In this document: positions 1 through 8,328 of the stretch, one piece after another
How positions within the stretch are numbered: the stretch's first letter is position 1
How the letters are laid out: the number at the start of each line of letters is the position of its first letter
Assembly (NCBI RefSeq): GCF_001544555.2
Contig: NZ_FCOK02000051.1
Span: 1 to 64,000 of the forward strand
Reading direction: 5' to 3'
Source: Caballeronia udeis
GTDB lineage: Bacteria; Pseudomonadota; Gammaproteobacteria; Burkholderiales; Burkholderiaceae
DNA length: 64,000 nt
Notes under the pieces: generated by a model
What the model saw: only the letters and a program-made list of their open reading frames with translations
Told to the model about the DNA's origin: nothing
The model's database searches: none
Position numbers and translations under genes: made by a program

Positions 1-70
1 AACTGGATCACCAACGGGTTCATTCCATCGTCGCGTGGCCGTGGATGATTGATTCACTATTGAATTAGAA

Positions 71-343
71 ATGGAATTACAGGCAGAGTTACTGGCTCAT
101 CCCACCGCAGGCGATGTCATTAAAGGCACGGGCGGCCTCCGTAAGGTTCGATTCGGCAGTAGCAAGCGAGGAAAAGGAAAGCGTGGCGGAATCCGCGTGA
201 TTTATTACTACTGGGTTTCGGGGTGGCAGGTCTGGTTGTTTACGCTTTACGGCAAAGACGAAATGGACGACCTATCAAATGACGAGCGCCGGGAATTGGC
301 GTTCGCTTTGGGCGCCGAAATGACTTCGAGGAAAAACAAATGA
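71..343 (+). CDS. RelE/HigB-like toxin, probably N-terminally short
   Basis: Toxin of a type II toxin-antitoxin pair; relatives are ribosome-dependent mRNA endonucleases. The 90 residues contain the family core: a TGGLRKVRF strand near residues 20-28, a basic GKGKRGGIRVIYYY segment near 35-48 and LFTLYGKDEMDDL near 56-68. It overlaps the antitoxin gene by 4 bp (ATGA), the toxin-first order of higBA-like operons. Family members I know are usually 105-115 residues with about 20 more N-terminal residues. Here an in-frame TGA lies at 50-52 and no clear ribosome binding site precedes the ATG at 71. The gene may therefore be truncated or frameshifted, or may start at 71 as a short form. Function is inferred from family resemblance. 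Confidence 0.7.
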   Translation: MELQAELLAHPTAGDVIKGTGGLRKVRFGSSKRGKGKRGGIRVIYYYWVSGWQVWLFTLYGKDEMDDLSNDERRELAFALGAEMTSRKNK

Positions 344-651
344 AACGCAATCTATTTGCGGAATTGAAGCAAGGCGTCACCGCATTGGAGGATCAGCGCA
401 AAGGCAAAGTGACTCTGCGGACAATCGATATGGAGATCCCGTCGCCAGTGGAAGTTTCGGCGGACGAGATCAGGGAAATGCGTACCAAAATGAACGTTTC
501 ACGAGCGGTGCTGGCTCACCGGTTGCGCGTCAACCCGCGCACGCTTGAGAACTGGGAGCAAGGAACTGCAAAGCCGAATGCTCAGGCCGCAGTGCTGATC
601 AAATTGGTCGAGCAGCACCCCGAGACATTCGACTATCTGGCCGCGCTATAA
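340..651 (+). CDS. Xre-family antitoxin with helix-turn-helix
   Basis: Antitoxin partner of the upstream RelE-like toxin; expected to bind and neutralise it and to repress the shared promoter. The 103-residue protein has a variable N-terminal half and a C-terminal Xre-type HTH at about residues 43-85, with RAVLAHRLRVNPRTLENWEQG as the helix-turn-helix core. The ENWEQG ending of the recognition helix is typical of NadS/HigA-type antitoxins. The ATG lies inside the 3' end of the toxin gene (4 bp overlap), so translation is probably coupled. The operon promoter would lie near or beyond the left edge of the window. Confidence 0.82.
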   Translation: MKRNLFAELKQGVTALEDQRKGKVTLRTIDMEIPSPVEVSADEIREMRTKMNVSRAVLAHRLRVNPRTLENWEQGTAKPNAQAAVLIKLVEQHPETFDYLAAL

Positions 652-714
652 CGCATTCGCCAGCTCCGACGCAGACGGAGAGCTCTTCGGGCAATCGCAG
701 AACCCCATAAACCG

Positions 715-739
715 AAAAAGGCGCCTGCGGCGCCTTTTT
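715..739. terminator. Bidirectional intrinsic terminator
   Basis: A perfect 11-bp stem (AAAAAGGCGCC, loop TGC, GGCGCCTTTTT) has an A-tract on one side and a T-tract on the other. It lies between the plus-strand antitoxin gene and the minus-strand aspS, so it can end transcription from both. Confidence 0.85.
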
Positions 740-766
740 CGTTTCAACCCATGATGCTGCTAAAGC

Positions 767-2569
767 TTACTGCGGCTTCGGCTCCGGCGCACGCAAACGA
801 ATATGCAGTTCTTTCAACTGCTTTTCGTCCACTTCGCTCGGTGCTTGTGTCAACAAATCCGTCGCGCGCTGCGTTTTCGGGAACGCGATCACGTCGCGGA
901 TGGAATCGGCGCCCGCCATCATCGTGACGATACGGTCCAGCCCGAACGCAATACCACCATGCGGTGGCGCGCCGTACTGAAGCGCGTCGAGCAGGAAGCC
1001 AAACTTGATCCGCGCTTCTTCCGCACTGATCTTGAGCGCGCGAAACACCTTGCTCTGCACTTCTTCCTGATAAATCCGCACCGATCCGCCGCCAATTTCC
1101 CAGCCGTTCAGCACCATGTCGTATGCCTTCGCGAGGCAGCGGCCCGGGTCCGTTTCCAGATATTCCAGATGCTCGTCCTTCGGGCTTGTGAACGGATGAT
1201 GCGCGGCCACGTAACGGTTGTCTTCCTCGTCGAATTCGAACATGGGGAAGTCGGTCACCCACAGCGGCTTCCAGCCCTTTTCGAACAAGCCGTTCGCACG
1301 ACCGAACTCCGAATGACCGATCTTCAGACGCAACGCGCCCAGGCTGTCGTTCACGACTTTCGAACGATCCGCCGCGAAGAAAATGATGTCGCCATTCTGC
1401 GCGCCGGTCCGCTCGATGATCGCAGTGATCGAGGCGTCGTGCAGGTTCTTCACGATCGGGCTCTGCAGGCCATCGCGACCCTTCGCGATGTCATTCACCT
1501 TGATCCAGGCCAGGCCCTTCGCGCCGTAGATACGCACGAACTCCGTATAACCGTCGATCTCGCTGCGCGTCATCTCGCCGCCACGCGGCACGCGGATCGC
1601 CGCCACGCGGCCATCCTTGGAATTGGCCGGCGTGCTGAAGACCTTGAAATCGACGTCCCGGACAGCGTCCGTCAGGTCCGTGAATTCGAGCTTCACGCGC
1701 AGGTCCGGCTTGTCCGAGCCGAAACGGCGCATGGCTTCCGAATACAGCATGACCGGGAACTTCTCGTCGAGCGAGACGTTGATGGTTTCCTTGAAGACGT
1801 GACGGATCATCGCTTCGAACAGATCGCGGATTTCCTGTTCCGTCAAAAACGACGTTTCACAGTCGATCTGCGTGAATTCCGGCTGACGATCTGCGCGCAG
1901 GTCTTCGTCGCGGAAGCATTTCACGATCTGGTAGTAACGGTCGAAGTTCGCCACCATCAGCAATTGCTTGAACAATTGCGGCGACTGCGGCAACGCGAAG
2001 AACTGACCCGGGTTCGTACGCGACGGCACCAGGTAATCGCGCGCGCCCTCCGGCGTGCTCTTGGTGAGCATCGGCGTTTCAATGTCGATAAAACCCTGCG
2101 CGTCCAGGTACTTGCGTACTTCAATAGCCACGCGGTAACGCAAACGCAGGTTCTGCTGCATCTGCGGACGGCGCAGGTCGAGCACACGATGCGTGAGGCG
2201 CGTGGTTTCGGAGAGGTTGTCGTCGTCGAGCTGGAACGGCGGCGTCACCGACGCGTTCAGCACGTTCAGCTCGTGACACAGCACTTCAATCTTTCCGCTC
2301 GTCAGCCCGGCATTCGCCGTGCCTTCCGGACGGCCGCGCACCACGCCTTTCACCTGCACGCAAAACTCGTTGCGCACGCCTTCGGCCACCTTGAACATTT
2401 CAGCGCGATCCGGATCGCACACGACCTGCACGAGGCCCTCGCGGTCGCGTAAATCGATAAAAATGACGCCGCCATGGTCGCGCCGGCGATGTACCCAGCC
2501 GCACAGCGAAACGCTTTGGCCCAGCAGGGCTTCGGTCACCAGACCGCAGTATTCGGATCTCATCGACAT
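767..2569 (-). CDS. aspS: Aspartyl-tRNA synthetase
   Basis: Class II aminoacyl-tRNA synthetase that charges tRNA(Asp) with aspartate in the cytoplasm. An OB-fold anticodon-binding domain comes first (LCGWVHRRRDHGGVIFIDLR near residues 20-40). The catalytic domain has motif 2 (FRDEDLRADRQPEF), the bacterial GAD insertion, and motif 3 near the C terminus (HGGIAFGLDRIV). I chose the ATG at 2569, giving 600 residues, because it matches the usual bacterial length and is preceded by GAAAGA at a suitable distance. An in-frame ATG at 2593 would add eight residues that do not look conserved. The DUF502 gene starts the same strand run 77 bp upstream, so the two are probably cotranscribed. Whether it also makes Asp-tRNA(Asn) cannot be read with certainty from the sequence. 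Confidence 0.97.
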   Translation of the reverse strand: MSMRSEYCGLVTEALLGQSVSLCGWVHRRRDHGGVIFIDLRDREGLVQVVCDPDRAEMFKVAEGVRNEFCVQVKGVVRGRPEGTANAGLTSGKIEVLCHELNVLNASVTPPFQLDDDNLSETTRLTHRVLDLRRPQMQQNLRLRYRVAIEVRKYLDAQGFIDIETPMLTKSTPEGARDYLVPSRTNPGQFFALPQSPQLFKQLLMVANFDRYYQIVKCFRDEDLRADRQPEFTQIDCETSFLTEQEIRDLFEAMIRHVFKETINVSLDEKFPVMLYSEAMRRFGSDKPDLRVKLEFTDLTDAVRDVDFKVFSTPANSKDGRVAAIRVPRGGEMTRSEIDGYTEFVRIYGAKGLAWIKVNDIAKGRDGLQSPIVKNLHDASITAIIERTGAQNGDIIFFAADRSKVVNDSLGALRLKIGHSEFGRANGLFEKGWKPLWVTDFPMFEFDEEDNRYVAAHHPFTSPKDEHLEYLETDPGRCLAKAYDMVLNGWEIGGGSVRIYQEEVQSKVFRALKISAEEARIKFGFLLDALQYGAPPHGGIAFGLDRIVTMMAGADSIRDVIAFPKTQRATDLLTQAPSEVDEKQLKELHIRLRAPEPKPQ

Positions 2570-2646
2570 GATGTTGTGTCTTTCGTTATTCATTGATCAA
2601 CGGTGCGCGCGCACAAGTCCAAGGTCTTGTTCGCAGCGCGCCGGCA

Positions 2647-3303
2647 TTACAGCGGCGGATCGACGGGACGGCGCGGCGCGGCCTGCGCTTGCGGCATGGA
2701 CGGCGCGACTACTCCCATTGACACGATGTACTTCAACGCAGCATCGACAGACATGTCGAGCTCGATGACTTCGCTTCTCGGCACCATCAGGAAGAAACCC
2801 GAGGTGGGATTCGGCGTGGTCGGCACGTAGACGCTCACATGCTCTTCAGTCAGGTGATTGACCACGTCGCCGCCGGGAATACCCGTCAGGAAACCGATGG
2901 TGTAGGACCCCGAATGCGGGTAACGGATCAGCAGTGCCTTGCGAAACGCGTTGCCGCTGCTGGAGAGCAACGTGTCCGACACTTGTTTAACGCTGGTATA
3001 CAGCGGTCCGACCACGGGAATGTGGCGCACGATCACATTCCACCACTCGACCAGTTTCTGGCCGACGAAGTTCTGCGTGAGCAAGCCCACGACGAAAATG
3101 AAGGCGAGCGTCAGCACAGCGCCGAGGCCCGGCAGATGGAAGCCGAAGATCCGCTCGGGTTGCCAGGATTCCGGCAGCAGCAGGAGCGTCTGGTCCATGG
3201 TCCCGATCACGAGCCCGATCACCCACAGCGTGATGGCGAGCGGAACCAGCACCAGCAGGCCGGTCGCGAACACGGATTTCAACGTAGTCTTTTTGGTCGT
3301 CAT
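2647..3303 (-). CDS. DUF502 family inner membrane protein
   Basis: Integral membrane protein of the DUF502 family; the function is not established. The 218 residues hold two hydrophobic helices, about 10-33 (VFATGLLVLVPLAITLWVIG) and 60-80 (LGAVLTLAFIFVVGLL). These are followed by the conserved cytoplasmic part IPVVGPLYTSVKQV and a beta-rich region ending in a proline/alanine-rich tail. It lies between the FmdB-like gene and aspS on the same strand, an arrangement I recall from other Burkholderiaceae. No strong Shine-Dalgarno precedes the ATG at 3303, but no better start exists upstream. Confidence 0.85.
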   Translation of the reverse strand: MTTKKTTLKSVFATGLLVLVPLAITLWVIGLVIGTMDQTLLLLPESWQPERIFGFHLPGLGAVLTLAFIFVVGLLTQNFVGQKLVEWWNVIVRHIPVVGPLYTSVKQVSDTLLSSSGNAFRKALLIRYPHSGSYTIGFLTGIPGGDVVNHLTEEHVSVYVPTTPNPTSGFFLMVPRSEVIELDMSVDAALKYIVSMGVVAPSMPQAQAAPRRPVDPPL

Positions 3304-3502
3304 TTACACAGCCGGAAGGCCGCCCCGCTTGGGATTTCGCGGTTTGGCTGGTTCGCCGCCCAACGCACATTCATGGCTTCGGGCGGTCATCTTCTTGCGT
3401 GCGATCGGACAGATCGAGCAGATCGTGCAACTGAGCGCGCTTGTCAGCGCAGGCCGGGCAAGATTGCGTTGCAGGCGTCGCGCTTCGCGCAAGCGGCGAG
3501 CG

Positions 3503-3925
3503 TCAATTCGATGCAGGCGACGCCGGTTTGCCCGATGACGCCGCAGCCGATGTCGTGCTGCTTGCTGCCGGCGCGCTTGCGGTGGACGAATCAGTCTTCG
3601 ACGACTGATTACCCGAATCCTTGCTCGACCCGTTACTCGAATTACCCGAATCCGATGCGCTTTCGCTTTTCGTTTCCGCTTTGGCGCCTTCGTCCTTCTT
3701 ACCGCCCTCTTCCTTCTTGGAAGCAGCAGCGGCGCCGTTGTTGCCGCCACGGAAATCGGTGACGTACCAGCCCGAACCTTTCAACTGAAAGCCCGCGGCC
3801 GTTACCTGCTTGACGAAAGTTTCCTTCCCGCACTGCGGGCACTGGGTGAGCGGTGCATCGCTCATTTTCTGGAGCGCGTCTTTTTCGAAGCCGCAGGACT
3901 CGCAGCGGTACGCGTAGATCGGCAT
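3503..3925 (-). CDS. FmdB/CxxC-CxxC zinc ribbon protein with low-complexity tail
   Basis: Small regulatory-type protein with an FmdB zinc ribbon; the exact role is unknown. The start at 3925 (MPIYAYRCESCG) follows AGGAAGAG. The first 45 residues carry two CxxC pairs (CESC and CPQC) that would bind one zinc ion, with the usual GFQLKGSGWYVTDF segment after them. Residues about 63-140 are low-complexity Ala/Ser/Lys/Glu, probably disordered; this tail is normal for the family. It appears to be the first gene of an FmdB - DUF502 - aspS unit, with a TATAAT box 45 bp upstream. Confidence 0.88.
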   Translation of the reverse strand: MPIYAYRCESCGFEKDALQKMSDAPLTQCPQCGKETFVKQVTAAGFQLKGSGWYVTDFRGGNNGAAAASKKEEGGKKDEGAKAETKSESASDSGNSSNGSSKDSGNQSSKTDSSTASAPAASSTTSAAASSGKPASPASN

Positions 3926-3970
3926 GTCACTCTTCCTACGATTAACGTTTCGGCGCTTGCAAAGCCTTGA

Positions 3971-3976
3971 ATTATA
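3971..3976 (-). promoter_or_regulatory. Candidate -10 box for the fmdB-like/DUF502/aspS unit
   Basis: Read on the minus strand this is a perfect TATAAT, about 45 bp before the zinc ribbon start codon, predicting a leader of roughly 40 nt. No good -35 hexamer is present at 16-18 bp, so the assignment rests on the -10 and its position. The rest of the gap between 3926 and 4162 shows no gene. Confidence 0.5.
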
Positions 3977-4162
3977 GCCGCAAACCATCGGCGGCCCCTT
4001 AATTTTGGGCTCGCAGGCTTAGGTTTCAAGGGCGTACGGCAGGTTTGCGCAGGTTTCTTTTATCGAAACACGAGGTGCGCGAGCACAAGCCGCTTGATGC
4101 AGATACGGGCTATGTGTCAGGCGCGGGTCAGCCGTTGCAGGCGCGACCGGGATACGATGGAT

Positions 4163-4822
4163 TCAGGCAGCAGGCCCGGCTTCCGGCGCACGCCGACGCC
4201 AGGTGAGCCAGCGTTCGCGTCCGGCAAAGACGTCGATGGAGCCGGTCACTTCGTGCTCTTCCACGAGCTCGAAATACGGGGTCAGCAAAGCATCGAGCGC
4301 GCCCCGCTCAATACCGAATGGCGGCCCCTTGGGCGTCTCACCGAGGAAATAGAAACCCGCCAGCAGCGCCCCGGGCCGCAGCAGTTCGGCCATTCGCACG
4401 GCGTAGTCCTGCCAGCGGTCCCGCGGCAAAGCGCACAGGAACGCGCGCTCATAAATCCAGTCTGTCTCGAACGGTGGCCTGTAAGCGAAGAAATCGGCCT
4501 GCTCCACCACGCCGGCGTACTCGCCCAATTGCTCACGCGCCGCCGCAACGGCGCTTGAAGAGAAATCGATGGCTTTGACCGGCCAGTTTTCGCGCGCAAG
4601 CCACAACGCTTCGTACGCGCTGCCGCAGCCGGGGATCAGCACGTTCGGCGACGTACTGCGATGCTCAAGGGCAAACGCCTGGAACGCCTCCGGTACCCCG
4701 GCATAATCCCAAGGCATGAAGCGCTGGTCGAAGCGTTCACTCCAGAACTCGGGTGAATTCGGGTCCCGGGTTTGGAAGTCGGGAGGGGTGGCGGGCGCGG
4801 CGGGCTTGCTATTGTCGACCAT
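4163..4822 (-). CDS. TPMT-family SAM-dependent methyltransferase
   Basis: Class I SAM methyltransferase of the thiopurine methyltransferase family; the substrate is not known (relatives act on thiols, selenium/tellurium compounds or halides). The hallmark PEFWSERFDQRFMPWDYAGVP lies near residues 22-43, the SAM-binding glycine loop is VLIPGCGSAYEA, and the acidic end of strand 2 is VKAIDFSSSAV. I chose the ATG at 4822, preceded by GGAGG, rather than an in-frame TTG at 4846 inside ubiB. The ubiB stop lies 7 bp upstream, so it is the last gene of the ubi cluster. A role in quinone methylation is possible but unsupported. Confidence 0.85.
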   Translation of the reverse strand: MVDNSKPAAPATPPDFQTRDPNSPEFWSERFDQRFMPWDYAGVPEAFQAFALEHRSTSPNVLIPGCGSAYEALWLARENWPVKAIDFSSSAVAAAREQLGEYAGVVEQADFFAYRPPFETDWIYERAFLCALPRDRWQDYAVRMAELLRPGALLAGFYFLGETPKGPPFGIERGALDALLTPYFELVEEHEVTGSIDVFAGRERWLTWRRRAPEAGPAA

Positions 4823-4829
4823 GGTGCTC

Positions 4830-6407
4830 TCAACCTCCGGATGCAAATACCTGCCAGAACTGGACCAGCACAGCGCCCGCGCCCACCGCCAGCCCGAAGA
4901 TCAGCAAGGCCTGCAGCAAACGGTTAGTGCGCTTCTGCTCGATCAGGATCATGCGCATGAGCTCGTCATTGCCGCCCCCCGGCTGAACGTGCCGGTCAGC
5001 CAGCACCTGATGGATCAGGCGCGGCAACTGCGGCAGCGTCTTGCTCCACTGCGGCGCTTCCAGTTTCAGTCTTTCATACCAGCCGCGCCAGCCGACCTGC
5101 TCGTTCATCCAGCGCTCGAGATACGGCTTGGCGGTCTTCCACAGATCGAGTTCAGGATCGAGCGACCGGCCGAGCCCCTCCACGTTCAGCATCGTTTTCT
5201 GCAGCAGCACGAGTTGGGGCTGAATCTCGACGTTGAAGCGGCGTGAAGTGGAAAAGAGCCGCATCAGCACCTGGCCCAGCGAAATATCCTTCAACGCCCG
5301 GTCGAAGTACGGTTCGCACACCGCGCGGATCGCGCTTTCCAGCTCTTCGACACGCGTGCTCGGCGGCACCCAGCCCGACTCCAAATGCAGCGTGGCCACA
5401 CGGTGATAGTCGCGCTTGAAGAACGCCAGGAAATTCTGCGCCAGATAGTTTTTATCGAAGTCGGACAGCGCGCCGACAATCCCGAAATCCAGCGCGATGT
5501 ACCGCCCGAACGTCTCTTCCGCGAGACTCACCTGGATGTTGCCGGGATGCATGTCGGCGTGGAAAAAGCCGTCGCGGAATACCTGTGTGAAGAATATCTC
5601 GACACCTTCCTGCGCCAGCTTCGGAATATCCACCCCCGCCGCCCGCAGGACTTCCACCTGGCTGATCGGCACGCCGACCATGCGCTCCATCACCAGCACG
5701 GTGGGCGCTGAATAGTCCCAATACATCTCGGGCACCATCAGCAGATCGAGGCCCGCAAAATTGCGCCGCAACTGGCTGCCGTTCGCAGCCTCGCGCATCA
5801 GGTCGAGTTCGTCGTGGAGATATTTGTCGAATTCGGCGACTACTTCGCGCGGCTTCAGCCGCTTGCCGTCCGCCCACAGCCGCTCGGTCCAGTAAGCAAT
5901 GTCGCGCAGCAACGCGAGATCCGAATCGATCACCGGCAGCATGTTCGGCCGCAACACCTTCACCGCTACCGCCTTGCCTGCATGCGCACCGGTCTTGATC
6001 TTGGCGAAGTGCACCTGGGCGATTGACGCGCTCGCCACCGGCACACGCTCGAAGTCGTCGAACAAAACGTCAATGGGTGAACCCAGCGACTTTTCCACAA
6101 TGGCGATAGCGACATCCGAGTCAAATGGCGGCACCTGGTCCTGAAGCTTGGCGAGCTCGTTCGCTATGTCGACAGGGAGCAAATCGCGGCGCGTTGACAG
6201 CACCTGCCCGAACTTCACGAAGATTGGCCCGAGACTTTCGAGCGCGAGGCGCAACCGCACGCCGCGTTCGACGTCGAACCTGCGGCCGAACGTGGTAACG
6301 CGCATGAGCAACCGGACACGCCGGTCCTGGATGCCGCTCATTACCAGTTCGTCGAGCCCGAATCGCACTACGGTGAAGAAAATCTTGAGGAAACGCAGAA
6401 GACGCAT
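4830..6407 (-). CDS. ubiB: UbiB, atypical kinase/ATPase of ubiquinone biosynthesis
   Basis: ABC1/ADCK-type protein needed for aerobic ubiquinone biosynthesis; a membrane-associated ATPase thought to help extract lipid intermediates. The 525 residues include the signature FVKFGQVLSTRRDLLP near 63-78, an alanine-rich nucleotide loop (VASASIAQVH), the catalytic segment HADMHPGN and the metal-binding ALDFG. A hydrophobic C-terminal anchor (LLQALLIFGLAVGAGAVLVQ) precedes the end. It is 11 bp downstream of ubiJ and 7 bp upstream of the TPMT-like gene, so all three are probably cotranscribed. Confidence 0.96.
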   Translation of the reverse strand: MRLLRFLKIFFTVVRFGLDELVMSGIQDRRVRLLMRVTTFGRRFDVERGVRLRLALESLGPIFVKFGQVLSTRRDLLPVDIANELAKLQDQVPPFDSDVAIAIVEKSLGSPIDVLFDDFERVPVASASIAQVHFAKIKTGAHAGKAVAVKVLRPNMLPVIDSDLALLRDIAYWTERLWADGKRLKPREVVAEFDKYLHDELDLMREAANGSQLRRNFAGLDLLMVPEMYWDYSAPTVLVMERMVGVPISQVEVLRAAGVDIPKLAQEGVEIFFTQVFRDGFFHADMHPGNIQVSLAEETFGRYIALDFGIVGALSDFDKNYLAQNFLAFFKRDYHRVATLHLESGWVPPSTRVEELESAIRAVCEPYFDRALKDISLGQVLMRLFSTSRRFNVEIQPQLVLLQKTMLNVEGLGRSLDPELDLWKTAKPYLERWMNEQVGWRGWYERLKLEAPQWSKTLPQLPRLIHQVLADRHVQPGGGNDELMRMILIEQKRTNRLLQALLIFGLAVGAGAVLVQFWQVFASGG

Positions 6408-6418
6408 GGTTCAGCCCA

Positions 6419-7120
6419 TTACTTGCTCGTGCCGCGCGCTGGCGCGGCGCCGGACGCTGACGCGCCTCGGGCTTCGGCTTTTTGTTCGAGTCGCTCGATG
6501 CGCTTTTCGACGCGCGCAAGCGCGTCCCGGGCGATCGACAGTTCCGCATTGAACGTGTCGAGGGCGCTGCGGCGCACGAGTTGAGGTTGTTCGTCGAGCA
6601 GGTATTCGGCCACCGATTCAAGCAGGTTCCGCCCAGAGCGGCGCGCCTGTTCGCCCACCTTGCGTACGGTCGAGCCGATCCGGTGAGCGGGACCGTCGCC
6701 AATCACGCGCGCCAGATCTTCTTCGGGCTCCCAACGCAAATGTTCAGCCAGCTTTGCGATCGTGGTCGCGAACTCCGCGTCGCCTTCTATGCGGACGTGT
6801 TTCATCACAGCCGCCTGGCCCCCTTGCAGGAACGCCGGGACGGCGTCCGCGGGAACGGAGAGGGTAACGTCGAAAGTGCGCGCTTCGGTTTCATCGACGG
6901 CGGTTATCTGCCCGTCCGGCTGGACCATCAGCAACAGCGAGAACGGCGAAAGCGCCAGCCGCGCGGTCTTGCCTGCGTAAGGCGTGAGACGCTCGCGTGC
7001 CCACGATTCACGCGCGAGCACGTGGTTCACAGCAGCCGCGAACGCTTTCGATGCGGTTCTGGCTGCGGCCTGGGTGGCAGAAGGTGCGGCGGGGTGGGCG
7101 AATTCGTCTGCGTGCGTCAT
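6419..7120 (-). CDS. ubiJ: UbiJ, SCP2-domain ubiquinone biosynthesis accessory factor
   Basis: Accessory factor of the aerobic Ubi complex; UbiJ binds polyprenylated ubiquinone intermediates through an SCP2 lipid-binding domain. From the ATG at 7120 the protein has 233 residues. The SCP2 part covers roughly residues 20-130 (LTPYAGKTARLALSPFSLLL and VRIEGDAEFATTIAKLAEHL). The C-terminal 70 residues form a predicted coiled coil (ARVEKRIERLEQKAEA). An upstream GTG at 7156 lies inside the terminator hairpin and is not preferred. Its place directly before ubiB supports the assignment. Confidence 0.9.
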   Translation of the reverse strand: MTHADEFAHPAAPSATQAAARTASKAFAAAVNHVLARESWARERLTPYAGKTARLALSPFSLLLMVQPDGQITAVDETEARTFDVTLSVPADAVPAFLQGGQAAVMKHVRIEGDAEFATTIAKLAEHLRWEPEEDLARVIGDGPAHRIGSTVRKVGEQARRSGRNLLESVAEYLLDEQPQLVRRSALDTFNAELSIARDALARVEKRIERLEQKAEARGASASGAAPARGTSK

Positions 7121-7136
7121 CGGCTCTGAGATGAAA

Positions 7137-7168
7137 AAACCCGCGCAAGCGGTCACTCGCGCGGGTTT
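7137..7168 (-). terminator. Intrinsic terminator between the Tim44-like gene and ubiJ
   Basis: A 10-bp stem (AAACCCGCGC paired with GCGCGGGTTT, 12-nt loop) is followed on the minus strand by six T residues. It would stop transcripts from ubiE and the Tim44-like gene, so ubiJ-ubiB may depend on read-through or on a promoter very close to the ubiJ start. Confidence 0.85.
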
Positions 7169-7289
7169 CTATTCTACCTTTGCAACTGGCGTTATCGTTT
7201 GGCACCCGGCACCGCCAGCATTACGTTAGCCATGGGGCCTACCCTCCAACACCCGGGCGACCGGCTTTTTGAGCCCTTCGCCAGACCCA

Positions 7290-8303
7290 TTAACTGACCT
7301 GCTGAATCCCGGCCAGCAACCAGCCTTCGTTGCCGTACTTCTGCTTCGAGAGGTTCCAGATCTCGATGAACGGCTCGGCCGCTGCGCCTTCCGTTTCACG
7401 AATCAGCCCGTGGAAACGCACGCTGGCAAGGCTTTCCGTGCCGCGCTCCTCGACACCCAGGATGTCGGCGTTGAGTTGCACGACGTCGGTGCGGTTCGGC
7501 TGCGTGCCGCGCCCATCGATATCCAGCTTCACTTCCGCGAACATTTCCGGCGTGGTGAATTCGCGGATGTCGTTGGAATTGCCACGGTCCCATGCGTCCT
7601 GCAAGCGCACGAAATAAACCTTCGCGTTACGCACGAACGCTTCGGTGTCGAAGCCTGCGGGCACCTCGATCTGCGGTGCGGCGTCGACCGTGTTCGGGCT
7701 GCTCAGCGCAGTAGCGGACGGGCCATAACCACCCGGCGCCGATTGCGGCACATAGCTGGGCTCATGCGAGTTGAACTCGCTACGTGCCGACCCGCCGAAC
7801 GGCGAACCTGCGGCCGCATAAGCCGGTGTATTGGCGTTTTTCCTGCGGTTCATGATGAAGCGGAACACCATCACAGCGGCCATCACGATCAACGCGATCA
7901 TGATCATGTTTGCCATTGCGCCGGCGAATGCGCCGCCAAGACCAAGTGACGACAACAGCGCCGCTATGCCAAGACCTGCGGCGAGACCGGCGAGCGGCCC
8001 CATCCAGCGGTTACGCGCAGGCTGCGCGGCCGCAGCAGCGGGCGCCGCTGCCGGCGGTGCTGCACGCTGAGCGTTGGCCGCCTGGCTCGGCTGCATGGAC
8101 TGCGACGGCGGCGTAGCCTGGTTTTGTTGTGCTGCGGTGGTTGATTGACGACCTATGCTGCGTCCGCCACCCATGCGGCGCGCCTCTGCATCTTCAGCGA
8201 TCAAAGCACCGGCCATGATTACGCCAGCCAGCGCAACGACCCCGGCTTTCCTGAATAACGACTTCAGGAAACCCCGAGTCTGGGGTAAGCGCGAATCGGA
8301 CAT
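7290..8303 (-). CDS. Tim44-like domain membrane protein
   Basis: Membrane protein with a C-terminal Tim44/MBA1-like domain; function in bacteria is unclear. An N-terminal hydrophobic stretch (VVALAGVIMAGALIA, about 21-35) is followed by a Gln/Pro/Ala-rich linker (about 50-95). A glycine-rich hydrophobic region with one or two membrane helices spans about 100-150 (MIMIALIVMAAVMVFRFI). The Tim44-like domain covers about 200-337 (FVRNAKVYFVRLQDAWDRGN). It lies 25 bp downstream of ubiE, and a terminator follows before ubiJ. The steady placement among ubi genes hints at a link to quinone metabolism, which is inference. Confidence 0.85.
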   Translation of the reverse strand: MSDSRLPQTRGFLKSLFRKAGVVALAGVIMAGALIAEDAEARRMGGGRSIGRQSTTAAQQNQATPPSQSMQPSQAANAQRAAPPAAAPAAAAAQPARNRWMGPLAGLAAGLGIAALLSSLGLGGAFAGAMANMIMIALIVMAAVMVFRFIMNRRKNANTPAYAAAGSPFGGSARSEFNSHEPSYVPQSAPGGYGPSATALSSPNTVDAAPQIEVPAGFDTEAFVRNAKVYFVRLQDAWDRGNSNDIREFTTPEMFAEVKLDIDGRGTQPNRTDVVQLNADILGVEERGTESLASVRFHGLIRETEGAAAEPFIEIWNLSKQKYGNEGWLLAGIQQVS

Positions 8304-8328
8304 TTCGAATCCTTATAAGAGTGGAACA

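Noticed and set aside
803..2452. Long open frame (about 550 codons) on the plus strand opposite aspS
   Set aside because: It lies wholly antisense to a well supported synthetase gene, is rich in Arg/His as GC-rich shadows are, and shows no domain.
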